A stretch of 64,000 nt of DNA. Source: Liolophura sinensis (taxonomy: Eukaryota; Mollusca; Polyplacophora; Chitonida; Chitonidae). Location of the stretch: assembly GCF_032854445.1 (NCBI RefSeq), contig NC_088295.1:53859249-53923248 (forward strand), written 5' to 3'. The notes under the pieces are model-generated. The model was not told where the DNA came from and ran no database searches. It was given only the letters and a program-made list of their open reading frames with translations. Each line of letters begins with the position of its first letter. Position 1 is the stretch's first letter. Position numbers and translations under genes: made by a program. Shown piece by piece: positions 11,831-22,475 of this stretch.

Positions 11831-12162
11831 GAGTTCTATGCATCATGTAGTTGCCAGGAAAGCTCTAGACACCTTTGGGCCCTTAAAAACTGGTGAATTT
11901 TGTATCCAGTAAGAAAACCATGTACTCTAAACGTGTTTGATATTATGTGGCACAGAACGAATCATGTCATCGTGTATTGACACAAGACGAACCATGTGTC
12001 ATCGTTTTTTTTTTAACATACACAACACAAACTATTTGCAATACTATACATCCAGGTCACGACAAAATGAGTGTCTTTTGAACAGTTTGCAGTTGAATTA
12101 ATTTAAGTTTTTGAAATTATAAGACGCATATGTATTCTGGTATGTAAATGAAGCTGAGTAAC
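11831..12162. other. intergenic, nothing recognised
   Basis: It begins with a last decayed 86-bp unit; no other structure is seen. Confidence 0.4.
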
Positions 12163-12177
12163 TTTCATCAATAAAAC

Positions 12178-12426
12178 GGAGCCTAGCCCAGGTGGTTTAG
12201 AGACCCAGGAGTCTCTCACCAATGCGGTCGCTGTAAGTTCAAGCGCAGCTCATGCTGGCTTCCTTTCCGGTCGTACGTGGGAAGGTCTGTCAGCAACATG
12301 CGGTTGGTTGTGGGTTTCCCCCGGGTCCTGCCCGGTTTCCTCTCACCATAATGCTGACCGCCATCGTATAAGTGAAATATTCTTCAGTACGGCCTAAAAC
12401 ACCAATCAGATAAATAAATATCGAAA
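12178..12426 (+). mobile_element. tRNA-headed SINE, near full length
   Basis: Head GGAGCCTAGCCCAGGTGG, then GTCGCTGTAAGTTCAAGC, the CCGGGTCCTGCCCGG core and a TAAGTGAAATATTCTTCAGT tail. It is flanked by 15-bp duplications TTTCATCARTAAAAC at 12163-12177 and 12427-12441 with one mismatch, so the insertion is fairly recent. Confidence 0.9.
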
Positions 12427-13295
12427 TTTCATCAGTAAAACAAAAAGTACCTTATTGTTCTTGTCATTCGTTTGATAAACAAGACGGCGAGAACTTTTCC
12501 GGATCACGTGAAATAGACAGTTCCTTACTTTAATGACATGCACCAACAACATATATACATGTTTAATAAAAGTGGCGACTCTCAAGTAAAATGATATGAG
12601 TCACGAGGCTATGGCATTTTATGATTATATATAGGATAAGCACAGAGTGGAAGTTTAATAGCCAACAGATTTTAGACTGACAAAGGCCTAGGCTTAAGAG
12701 CACAGTGATCTTAAATCCTGATTCGTAAAAGTAATTTTACGTACAGTAACAAATATTTACTTGCATGTTTCATTATGATATCACAGTAAAAAACAAACTC
12801 TATGCATATAAAAAGTTATTAGTAAAATCAATACTTTATTTGTGTAAGGGATGAAAGAGTTATTTTATACATTTCCACGCATTAATGACTTTTACAATTA
12901 CTAAACACTCAGACTTGTGTATAATGCGGAAAATCGTTGGGAATTCAAATCTGCTACACCATTCAGTTCACACAACGTAATAAATATTTATTTACTTGTT
13001 TCATAAGGATTTTACGAAAATATACCACACTTATTGCAGGTGGTGGAGACACATCAAACTACCACCCTATGCCATGTATATCACAAACCTTATAACTCAC
13101 TGATAGAAAAGAGAAAACAGCTGTCACGTTTTAATCGTGATGAATGGACATACACTGTTTTAGCCATACTTAATTAACAAACAAAAATGGTTACCTTTGG
13201 TACGTATATTTTACTTTTTGCTCCTGATAACAGTAAACTGTTTTAATGTGCTTGGTCATTATGTAATTGTGACTGATGTTTTGTAAATTGATCAC

Positions 13296-13349
13296 AAATT
13301 GGTAAGTATACTATTGTAGGTACTTTATTCGCTGTGAAAAAAAGATAAC
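13296..13349 (+). repeat. left arm of perfect 54-bp inverted repeat
   Basis: Starts AAATTGGTAAGTATACTATT and ends GAAAAAAAGATAAC. It is the exact reverse complement of 14603-14656. Confidence 0.95.
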
Positions 13350-13486
13350 GTCTAAGGGATAACGAGCAGAATTGATGAACCTGTCTTATATCCCAAGGCC
13401 GTGGAAAGAGTGGTAATATTTATGGCACTTATATTTTCATTCAGACAATGTCAAGCTAATTATTTAATATTGGAGTACTTGTGGTT

Positions 13487-14160
13487 TACCCATATGAGCT
13501 CAGCTACAGTAAACTAGATAGGCAATCGCTCAGCTACGGTCAACTAGATAGGCCATCGCTCAGCTGCAGTCAACTAGGTAGGCAATCGCGCAGCTACAGT
13601 AAACTAGATAGGCAATCGCTCAGCTACAGTAAACTAGATAGGCCATCGCTCAGCTACAGTAAACTAGATAGGCAATCGCTCAGCTACAGTCAACTAGATA
13701 GGCCATCGCTCAGCTGCAGTCAACTAGGTAGGCAATCGCGCAGCTACAGTAAACTAGATAGGCCATCGCTCAGCTACAGACAACTAGATAGGCCATCGCT
13801 CAGCTACAGACAACTAGGTAGGCAATCGCGCAGCTACAGTCAACTAGATAGGCCATCGCTCAGCTACAGACAACTAGATAGGCCATCGCTCAGCTACAGA
13901 CAACTAGATAGGCCATCGCTCAGCTGCAGTCAACTAGGTAGGCAATCGCGCAGTTACAGTCAACTAGATAGGCCCTCGCTCAGCTACAGTCAACTAGATA
14001 GGCCATCGCTCAGCTACAGACAACTAGATAGGCCATCGCTCAGCTACAGTCAACTAGATTTGCCGTCGCTCAGCTACAGTCAACTAGATAGGCCATCGCT
14101 CAGCTACAGTCAACTAGATAGGCCATCGCTCGGCTACAGTCAACTAGATAGGCCATCTTT
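13487..14160 (+). repeat. 30-bp tandem repeat, about 22 copies (in-frame ORF)
   Basis: The unit is CAGCTACAGTCAACTAGATA plus GGCCATCGCT. Because 30 is a multiple of 3, a frame open from 13481 to 14266 reads SYSQLDRPSL over and over. Variants (GATA/GGTA, CCATCG/CAATCG, TAC/TGC, GTC/GAC) mostly change the amino acid (D/G, P/Q, Y/C, S/R) and recur as a higher-order block every few units, as expected for a non-coding minisatellite. I call no gene here. Confidence 0.9.
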
Positions 14161-14275
14161 CAATACCTCTGCCAAGGAGGTTATGTTTTGGTCCACCCGT
14201 CTGTCCGTCCGTCTGCCTGGCTGTCAGCTACTTAACGGAAACGGTCATGCAGAAATTTTGATGTAACTTTGTCCT
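14161..14275 (+). repeat. dispersed repeat fragment with CTGTCCGTC run
   Basis: CTGCCAAGGAGGTTATGTTT followed by CCGTCTGTCCGTCCGTCTG and a TTAACGGAAACGGTCATGCA block. I recognise this pattern from many invertebrate interspersed repeats. The 30-bp array abuts its left edge. Confidence 0.5.
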
Positions 14276-14518
14276 TTGGCTAAAGTTTACATTTTGGTGT
14301 ATGGTGATCCGGATACGATCACTGAATTCTTCATACTTAACAGATGCAGAGTATTGTGTCTTTGTCTGTAGCTGAGACATTTATATATCCAGCGGCGCCA
14401 TACACGATCACTCTCTACCACAAGGAAGTCGAGTTCAAGGAATAGCTGTCATGGATTTACAATGACCGTCTTCTTATCTTCGAGTGGCGAGCTACGAAGT
14501 GCTATACGTGTTTAAAGG

Positions 14519-14519
14519 A

Positions 14520-14550
<31 letters not shown>
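14519..14550. repeat. (TA)n microsatellite
   Basis: TA dinucleotides with one CA interruption. Confidence 0.9.
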
Positions 14551-14602
14551 CAATCAGCGTTTATGTATACATTCGTACAGAGTATTGATACGTAAAACAG
14601 TA

Positions 14603-14656
14603 GTTATCTTTTTTTCACAGCGAATAAAGTACCTACAATAGTATACTTACCAATTT
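14603..14656 (-). repeat. right arm of perfect 54-bp inverted repeat
   Basis: Starts GTTATCTTTTTTTCACAG and ends ATACTTACCAATTT. It pairs with 13296-13349 across a 1,253-base spacer. Homology stops abruptly inside both arms, and outside them only a few bases match with an indel. Confidence 0.95.
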
Positions 14657-14660
14657 TGTG

Positions 14661-17600
14661 GCTAATGACTGGTCATGTAATGTCATATAAAGCATGGTAG
14701 GCACGGCTAAGTACTGAACAAGCTCCATCTTGCTGAGGAAATCATGTTATTGACAGGGATCCGTGTCTGGCATAGAGTAAGGATTTTTGTTATTATGAAT
14801 TGTGGACAAGAATTACACGTGTTGAAATGTGTCACAGCTAAAACGGACTGCGACTTAAGAACTAATATAAAACCTATTGTAACATATTGCAATGTTGAAC
14901 TTACACATTGTTTCATTTAAGTTTACGCATGCTCATAAATACAACTCAATGCGATACTGCTTAATAATCAGCCAATGCATGGGTGTCTGGGTGTGGCTAA
15001 GTGCTCATATGCCAATGAATCGCGCCACTGACAACAAATATTTTTAAAGAAAATTAATCGTTTAAAAAAAGAAACCAAGACACTCAAAAACGGTCAATTC
15101 AGAAGCTGATTGAGCGATATCAGCATCTCACGTTTTTACAAAATTAAACATTCCCCAAATTACACCAGCAAGGAAACGACACCCAGCTGGCCATGTAAGT
15201 TATAGAAAGATAGCACGAACTTCATGTACTTTTTTTTTTCTTTATATCTCTAGCACATTATGTTTACATCCTAAATTAGCGCTCCACAAAAAATGGCAGT
15301 GAGTCAGTCTCAACATCTAGACTTAACATTCACAAAAATCACACCTTTAGAAAAATACCTAAGCACTGTTTTGTCGATGGACAGTAGAACGGCTATTAAT
15401 TTTCGTCCTGAATGTACCTTTGACTCTTTCGTTTCGGGTATGTAATAAATCACATCATTTTCCACAGAGATGACACCTGAATTTTGGTCATCGTTCTTTA
15501 GTCGAACTGTTGCGATATGAACGAATGGTTTTATATATAAACCAGTGCCCTTATACTCTAGCATGGTACACGATTGAAATACCGATTTCGCTACCGATTT
15601 TGGGAATTGGCCTTGCGATTATTGACCTGGACCATCCCTATTGGTTGACGGCTAGTATACAACTGCCTGTTTCCACGCATAGATTTAAACACTGAAATTA
15701 TTGAACAAATATTAAATTTTGATCATATAATCTCAGATTATGTTATTTGTGTGCCGTGTTGCTTATACTGGCGGAAATGAGAGACTTTCCCTCCGGGTTT
15801 TCCATAGCTATTTAAGTTGATTGCTTCCTTCGGTTGTAACCATTTCAGGAATGTCGATATCAGAGGTTAGCTCATTTATGTGTTCCTAATTTTCACAACA
15901 AACGCACGTCTATTTAACCACCTAAACTGTTCCAAATAATTTATGGGATAAATAAGCCTTTATATTTAATTTATGAATTGATTGATGTAATTTTCTTTTC
16001 TCCTTAATTCGCTGGTGTTATGATTCTCTCTTCGCCTAAGTCAGATATTGTCTTTTCTTTTCTGTTCTTACAAAATCTTATTGAGAGCACAAATGTATTA
16101 TGCATTGATGGGACGGCACAAAGAAAGCCTTCCTTTACAGAAAACAATACAGTAAAGCATACGTCAGGTGGAAGACCATTTTCCAACCCAGTAAAATGCT
16201 CAGGACTCATTAGGAATCAACATTGTCACATCTATATTTTTCTTTCAAAAAAAAAAATTGCGTACCAAAGTCAATTCGGCGAAAGTATTCGCACGCATTT
16301 TATACGCCGAGGTCCGGCAATCTGTTTGTATTATATAATTGGCAAAAAATCATTAGACGTCACTTGCCACAATATGTTTTCTCTAAATGCCACCGTAGAA
16401 TGTTTTAAATGTGATTTTTTCGATTGAAAAAAATATACACAAGTCGAACTTTTTCATTTGACATATACCTGATGTTAGCGTCTACCAAAATCTACCAAAA
16501 GGTAGCAAAATAGGTCCAGCTACTTTCTATGTTTCTCCAACATTTATTCAGTATTCTGAATAGCAGATAGGATCTACTTTGTATGTAAAAAATCTATAAG
16601 TAAACTCAGTAATTAAACAGTGCAAGGGGTAAAAGAGTTACTATATAGGTGTTTTCACATGTATGTGTTTTACGTGGTGAGTTAATGAGCAAGCTCGTCC
16701 TAATGTAAAGCGAAAAATGGCTGGGTAATACAACAGTTAGACATTCATAGCTCTATCATGCGGTTCATACAAGAAGACATCCGCACTACTATAAGGTATA
16801 GCAAGCGCTCAGGCGATCATGATAAACATACAGTGCAAAGAAATGAAAATCAAAACATGTCTGTCAAATGTCCAAAACTGAAAATAATTACCTGTTCAGG
16901 TGAGGTATTGTATTATGTAAACAATGCGTCTACTATAATCCGACCATCTGGAATGTAGGCGCCTTCCTGGCGCATCAACACCGACATAATCCCAGCACGT
17001 CACATATACCAGGCTGCATGCATAGATGACTGCTAGCAATAACAGGAAATACCAGCCATCGTATACACCAAATGACTAAGGAACATGCTTCCACTACTTC
17101 TCCATCAACAAACGTGAATAATACATGCTATGTAAGATGTGATGAAAGTTTAATGGGTTGGAATGGAAAACACTTAATTGATTTGCCATGTACACGAAAA
17201 CGCGCGATGATGATGATGTGTTAGCCCAGCAGCGCTTGCCAGCAAAAGGAGGCATTTCCCTTCACAGCCACTGGAACGGCTGTTCATAGAAGCAGGGCTT
17301 ACCTGAGTTCTGGCTGAACTGATGTGATCACGAACAAGACAACGGACGCAGGACTTCAGCACACGCCATACACCGCTGGCAGAGTACGAGTTTGCCGTCC
17401 GGGTTCTCACTGCATCGAGTACTTAGGTGGTATACCACGTAGTCACAGGTATAACTGCCATATTATAAGCCGACACTGCCGACACACTGTACATCAGCCA
17501 GTAACCATAGCGTTCAACTTGTCAATAAAGCGGCATATTAAAAACGAAGATGTGATTGATACCACCCGCGGGTAAGTGTGGGCAAATTAACGAGTGAAGC

Positions 17601-18583
17601 TAATAGACCATGCGGGAGTGGCTATTGGTTAATCCATACTGGTGCGCGATCTGGGGCGGATCTGGGGGACGGCTTACACGGCCAGTCTGCACGTTGGCCA
17701 GACTCATGCCCACACACCATATAGCAGCCAGTACCCTGTCCAAAGACTTTTCCAGAGACATTTATAAGGAGTGCCAATAAATCCTAAGCTTAGGCAGACA
17801 CCGCACGGCTGAACTTTCCCGATGGCTTTACTTGTGGCGGAGAAAAGCAGCGTGCATTAAGAAAACGAGAAAAGTGTTATTGAATTAATATACTCAGCCC
17901 TCAAGCCATCGTTACGTATTAAGCCCACGACCATTCCCAAGAACACACACAGCACGAGCACAGCCACAGAAAACAGAGCGATGCTTAATTCCTTACACCA
18001 TCCTCAGTGTCAACAAAATGTCGTAAATAGTGCCAGGTAGATATCGGACCCCGTCGCCGAGCATTTACCAAGATATAGCTTAACTTTCATGATTATTATA
18101 GGTACTAATTGCTTATTAAGGTCAGAGACAAAAACCCCGCAGTTTTGAATAAGCTATCTGTCTGTGCATGGTTCTATAGTCTTGTCTATATAGTAGGTGT
18201 GGTTAAGTGTGGGCAGTGTGGTTAAGTGTGGACACTGTGGTTAAGTGTTGACAGTGTGGTTGTGGTTGCGCTGTGGATCATCTTCTGATCAGCAGAAGAC
18301 ATTCCTTGTCACTCTTTCATACACTTGCACGGTTCGATACTTGACCATACGGCTGCAGACACATAATAACTAATGGCATATGTCAGATAATATGAAGATA
18401 TAACGCATTTCCCATCGAGACTCATTAGTTATTGATTCTTCACCGCTATTCTCCACTGTAACATGAACGGCTATTAACAATTAAACGGAGACTGTCTTAT
18501 TCTCTTCAGATGTACCGAGTCAGTTGGCTGGAAGACCTGCCGAACAATCACACAGCGTGGAAAACGCATTCGCCTCTTAATAC
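14661..18583. other. gene-poor stretch, nothing firmly recognised
   Basis: About 3.9 kb. The longest unexplained minus-strand frame is 15310-15564 (84 codons, for example VENDVIYYIPETKES), with no family recognised. A weak direct similarity links 12840-12870 and 16620-16650 (GTRYAAGGGRTRAAAGAGTTA), which suggests an old dispersed repeat. At 17573-17578 GTAAGT could be a donor, but no exon is convincing. Confidence 0.35.
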
Positions 18584-19440
18584 AGCTTTGTGAGAAGGCC
18601 GAAGAGCCGTTGGCTGTGTGGGCGATCTACAGCCCATCATTTCACATCATTTCAGCTTTGTACAGTGAGAGATGGGCGATCTGCAGCGCTTCATTCCGCA
18701 TAATTATAGCTTTGTGAGAAGGTCGAGGGGACCTGGCTGGATGATCAATCCACAGCGCTACATTCCCCATTATAAAAGCTTTGTGAGAAGGTCGAGGAGA
18801 CCTGGCTGTGTGGGCTATCTACAGCCCATCATTTCACATCATTTCAGCTTTGTACAGTGAGAGATGGGCGATCTGCAGCGCTTCATTCCGCATAATTATA
18901 GCTTTGTGAGAAGGTCTAGGGGACCTGGCTGGATGATCAGTCCACAGCGCTACATTCCCCATTATAAAAGCTTTGTGAGAAGGTCGAGGAGACCTGGCTG
19001 TGTGGGCCATCTACAGCCCATCATTTCACATCATTACATCTTTGTACAGTGAGAGATGGGCGATCTGCAGCGCTTCATTCTACATAATTATAGCTTTGTG
19101 AGAAGGTCGAGGAGACCTGGCTGGATGATCAATCCACAGCGCTACATTCCCCATTATAAAAGCTTTGTGAGAAGGTCGAGGAGACCTGGCTTGATGATCA
19201 ATCCACAGCGCTACATTCCACATCATTACAGCTTTGTACAGTGAGAGATGGGCGATCTGCAGCGCTTCATTCCACACCATAACAGCTTTGTGAGAAGGTC
19301 GAGGGGACCTGGCTGGATGATCAATCCACAGCGCTTCATTCCAGACCATAACAGCTTTGTGAGAAGGTCGAGGAGACCTGGCTGGATGATCAATCCACAG
19401 CGCTACATTCCACATCATTACAGCTTTGTACAGTGAGAAG
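18584..19440. repeat. 192-bp higher-order tandem repeat, about 4 copies
   Basis: Each 192-bp period holds three related monomers of about 64 bp. All three share AGCTTTGT, an ATCTACAGC/ATCCACAGC/ATCTGCAGC word and a CATTCC/CATTTC block. GAGATGGGCGATCTGCAG recurs at 192-bp spacing (ORF starts at 18672, 18864, 19056, 19248). The open frames are repeat by-products, open on both strands. Confidence 0.92.
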
Positions 19441-21521
19441 CTTAATGAGATCTGGGTGGATGAGCTATCTACAGCGTTCCATTGCGCATTATTACGGCTT
19501 TGTACAATTAGAACTGAACGGCCATCGCTTCATTCCACATCATCTGATCACCGATTTGCTTGCTTCCTTGAGGTGTAACGTCGATTTCAGGGTAGCGTCA
19601 TTGGGAAGCTGTGCCGAAAGAATCGGACATAATGTCTCATCCAGTTTCAGTATTATACCTATACAGTCCATCCACTGATAGTTTTACATTTTACCTTTAA
19701 GGTGCTTCAATACCGACGGAATGTATGTCAGTAGAGTAAAGTATTCGTTTGTGACAGTGTTGAACCCACTTCTCACCACCTTTAATAACAAGCAGTTCCT
19801 TTTCGTTGGAAGATACTGGCTTCATATATGACTACGCGAATGGGTTGTCAATTAATTACACCATGAAATCATTTTCTGCTATGATACTGAAACGCATGCT
19901 TACTTGGTATGTATTTCCTGGGCATATATTCGCAGAAAGTGCCAAGTATTACAGGAAAGAAGAAAAGATATTATAAAACAAGGAGCCACTGCGTTAATGG
20001 TCATGGTAAAAGATTCCATCGAGTTGCGTATTGCCGTGTGTACATATCTATGTACAACGTACACCACTGTTGCAAAATGGTTAACAATGAGTATGTATTT
20101 CATGCTGGTAAACACCAGTGAATTTGAATATAAAACTCACGCTGTTACATACTTCTGAATATGGAATTCACTTTATTATATATGGCCTGTACATCTCAAA
20201 ATATGAATTCAAGCTGGTAAATACTTTTGAACATGACGTTGTTATATATTTCTGAATATGGAATTTTTACCTCGAAAAATCATTAATTTTAAGGCTAAAT
20301 ATATGCTGTAATTAACAAATGTACATAGCTATACAAGTGAAATACTTTATTGCCTGACTAACTTTCCCGATGAACTGTGAAACTTCTGCATTTAATTTGT
20401 TTAACGATTTTTCTTCCTCTATCTTGCACCTAATCAGAAATATAAGATTGCATGTGTGTCAGGGGAAAAGACAATTGGCCAATCAGATAAGACATGCCAG
20501 TGTCACGTGATGTTTACAATGGCCGTCAGTAAACTGCCGATTCCAATGCGTCTGCTCTGTCACAGGGCAAAGAATATTGGTCTATCCATTCGTTTTCTTT
20601 CTTTGTAGGTCTTGCCCACTCACTTGCATTCACTAAGCTGTCCTTTCATTTTGTTCACATTGCTTTCATTTGATGCCATTTTGGTAATCGTTTTTTTTAA
20701 CGCGCTATCTACCTGTCTGCCTAAGAATGGTAAGAAAAAAAGCAATGACTGAACATTTCTCTAAAGTGAAAAATGTGACCTAATAGGATCCCTATGATGA
20801 GTTAAACTCAAAATAGATCTTTAAATTGCTAAAATAATCCCAATATCTTAGATTACACCTTCCATAAATACGTTGGTAAACAGTTATTTATGTACACCAT
20901 ATCCTTACGAATTCCATTTTTAGAAGAAATATGCATGCAGATTGTGACGTCACGAAGTGACGTACGAGATGAATCGGAACCCTCCGAAATCCCCGCAAGA
21001 CTGTTTCGGATAAACGTTCTGTTTTTCGAATAATGACGTCGAAAAATGTAAAGCGTTTGGAAAACGTCCTCACATGCACTCTTGACCGCCATGACACTTG
21101 AACTTTAAATGTTAACAAGAGAATTGTATTTCAAGGCTTTGGTGGTAACAGGGGCGGGCTTCTCACAATGTTCGTCAAGTTGTTGTATGGAGGTAAGACT
21201 GTTTCCCTGAGCCTATCATATGCATCTAACAAGGGATAGCCGATATTGCCTATACAGGATATATTAGGCTCTTTGCATTCGTTCTCTGGTTGGTGTACAG
21301 TGAAGGAACGTAACGTGGGCTAAATCCAGTGCTGGTACATCTGATCCCAAAAAGCAAGACCGCTAGCCCAATCCGTAGGCCTACCCAATCAATAAATGGA
21401 ATCTTTGGGACGGAATATCTTTTTATATGCTAACTAAAACATATTCCCCCATGTACAATTGTAAAGCAATCTTGACAACGCCTCGTTAGTTCTGCATTAT
21501 GTTTATTATGCTTTTATTTTA
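19441..21521. other. intergenic, nothing firmly recognised
   Basis: A decayed 64-bp monomer lies at about 19450-19510. A minus-strand ATG at 21090-21092 in good context (GTCATGGCG) opens 79 codons to 20853 without a recognisable motif; it could be a first exon, but I cannot support it. Confidence 0.35.
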
Positions 21522-21527
21522 TTTATT
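21522..21527 (-). promoter_or_regulatory. possible polyadenylation signal of the C76-like gene
   Basis: AATAAA on the minus strand about 160 bases past the stop at 21684. Other copies lie just beyond in T-rich sequence. Confidence 0.35.
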
Positions 21528-21683
21528 CCATAAGGTTATTCACATGGGACACTGTAGTATAAAAATAGAAAAAATGAAAACTGATTTGGTACAGAATAAA
21601 TTGATCACATTATACTAGTCACTCCTCTTAAAACAACCTGATTACACAGTCCTGTGGGCCTACATTCAAATACGAATATTGTC

Positions 21684-22463
21684 TTAGTCGCATCTATTAT
21701 GGGTTTCAACCAGCTCCGAAACGTGGACGTTGACGCCAACAAGCTCGTAACGGCTCTTCGTAGTGCGCTCCCTTTTGCGGATGTGACGGACAAATTCCTG
21801 AACGGAATCAAATGCCAGAAGCACAGCAGTGCCATCTAGGCTCATTCGGCCAATTTTGTTATTACAATGGGAATCAAAATAGCGCAAGCGCCCATTCACA
21901 TCTCTGACTACGGCTCCACTGATGTTACCCACGGTGATAACAGCGCCGTCGTAGCCCTGTTCGATGACAGTGGTGACTGCCACTTCCAGCGGACTGTCAC
22001 CCAGATCCTCCGGGTCAACTTTATCCGGCATCACGGATCCCGACAAAACGTCACCGTAGAACTCCTTCGACTTGGAGAAGAAAATAGTTCGCGTTTGTTT
22101 GTAACCTTTAACAAACCACTTGGAATTGACGCAGGGAACTGGAACTTGATGACGATGGTGCTCTCCGACTTGTATCTCGTGTAGCGCCAATCGGCTATCC
22201 GTCAATCGCCTGTCCAATTTGGACAGCAGTTCGCAGTGAAATCGATCCCCGAATCGAAGGATGGCGTCCATCTCTTTGGTTCTCCAATAATTGACTGGTA
22301 TGGTTTTGGACACCAGGACAGCACCAAGTGCCATGGAGGTACACTGAGAACCCCTGTATTTGGACAAGCCACGACGTCCGGATTGTTGATGAAAAGAGGC
22401 ACATACCGTCTCCAAAGGATCTGGGGATATTCGATAGTTTTCTTCATTTTCTGAAAAAAAAGA
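21684..22463 (-). CDS. herpesvirus-tegument-like (peptidase C76-type) cysteine protease, exon
   Basis: An open frame of about 260 codons with the plan of the papain-like deubiquitinase domain first known from the N-terminus of herpesvirus large tegument proteins, and also found in invertebrate genomes. Numbered from the ATG at 22475, the catalytic Cys is 45 in YRGSQCTSMALG, with Gln 30/31 and 44 upstream as oxyanion candidates. The Asp-x-His dyad is D201-S-H203 in RYFDSHCNNK, followed by the usual DGTAVLLAF strand. Role by family: cleavage of ubiquitin chains; substrate unknown. The frame is intact. TCTCTTTTTTTTCAG just before 22463 is a strong acceptor, so this is probably a last exon starting in phase 1. 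A single-exon gene from the ATG at 22475 is the alternative. I did not find the upstream exon. It may be a domesticated gene or a mobile-element protein. Confidence 0.72.
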   Translation of the reverse strand, partial: SFFSENEENYRISPDPLETVCASFHQQSGRRGLSKYRGSQCTSMALGAVLVSKTIPVNYWRTKEMDAILRFGDRFHCELLSKLDRRLTDSRLALHEIQVGEHHRHQVPVPCVNSKWFVKGYKQTRTIFFSKSKEFYGDVLSGSVMPDKVDPEDLGDSPLEVAVTTVIEQGYDGAVITVGNISGAVVRDVNGRLRYFDSHCNNKIGRMSLDGTAVLLAFDSVQEFVRHIRKRERTTKSRYELVGVNVHVSELVETHNRCD

Positions 22464-22475
22464 GACAAAAAACAT

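Noticed and set aside
13481-14266. 261-codon ORF encoding SYSQLDRPSL repeats as a repeat protein
   Set aside because: It is open only because the unit is 30 bases. Variants are mostly amino-acid changing, the ORF runs on into a dispersed repeat, and no signal peptide or flanking exon is visible.
18672-19436. Four similar 62-codon ORFs that look like a small gene family
   Set aside because: They are successive copies of the 192-bp repeat, open on both strands and in equal spacing.
21867-22454. Plus-strand ORFs opposite the C76-like exon
   Set aside because: Antisense shadows of a frame with clear catalytic motifs on the minus strand.
22464-22475. ATG at 22475 as the certain start of the C76-like protein
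   Set aside because: The bases after it are a near-perfect pyrimidine tract and CAG, so they are more likely intron; kept only as an alternative.
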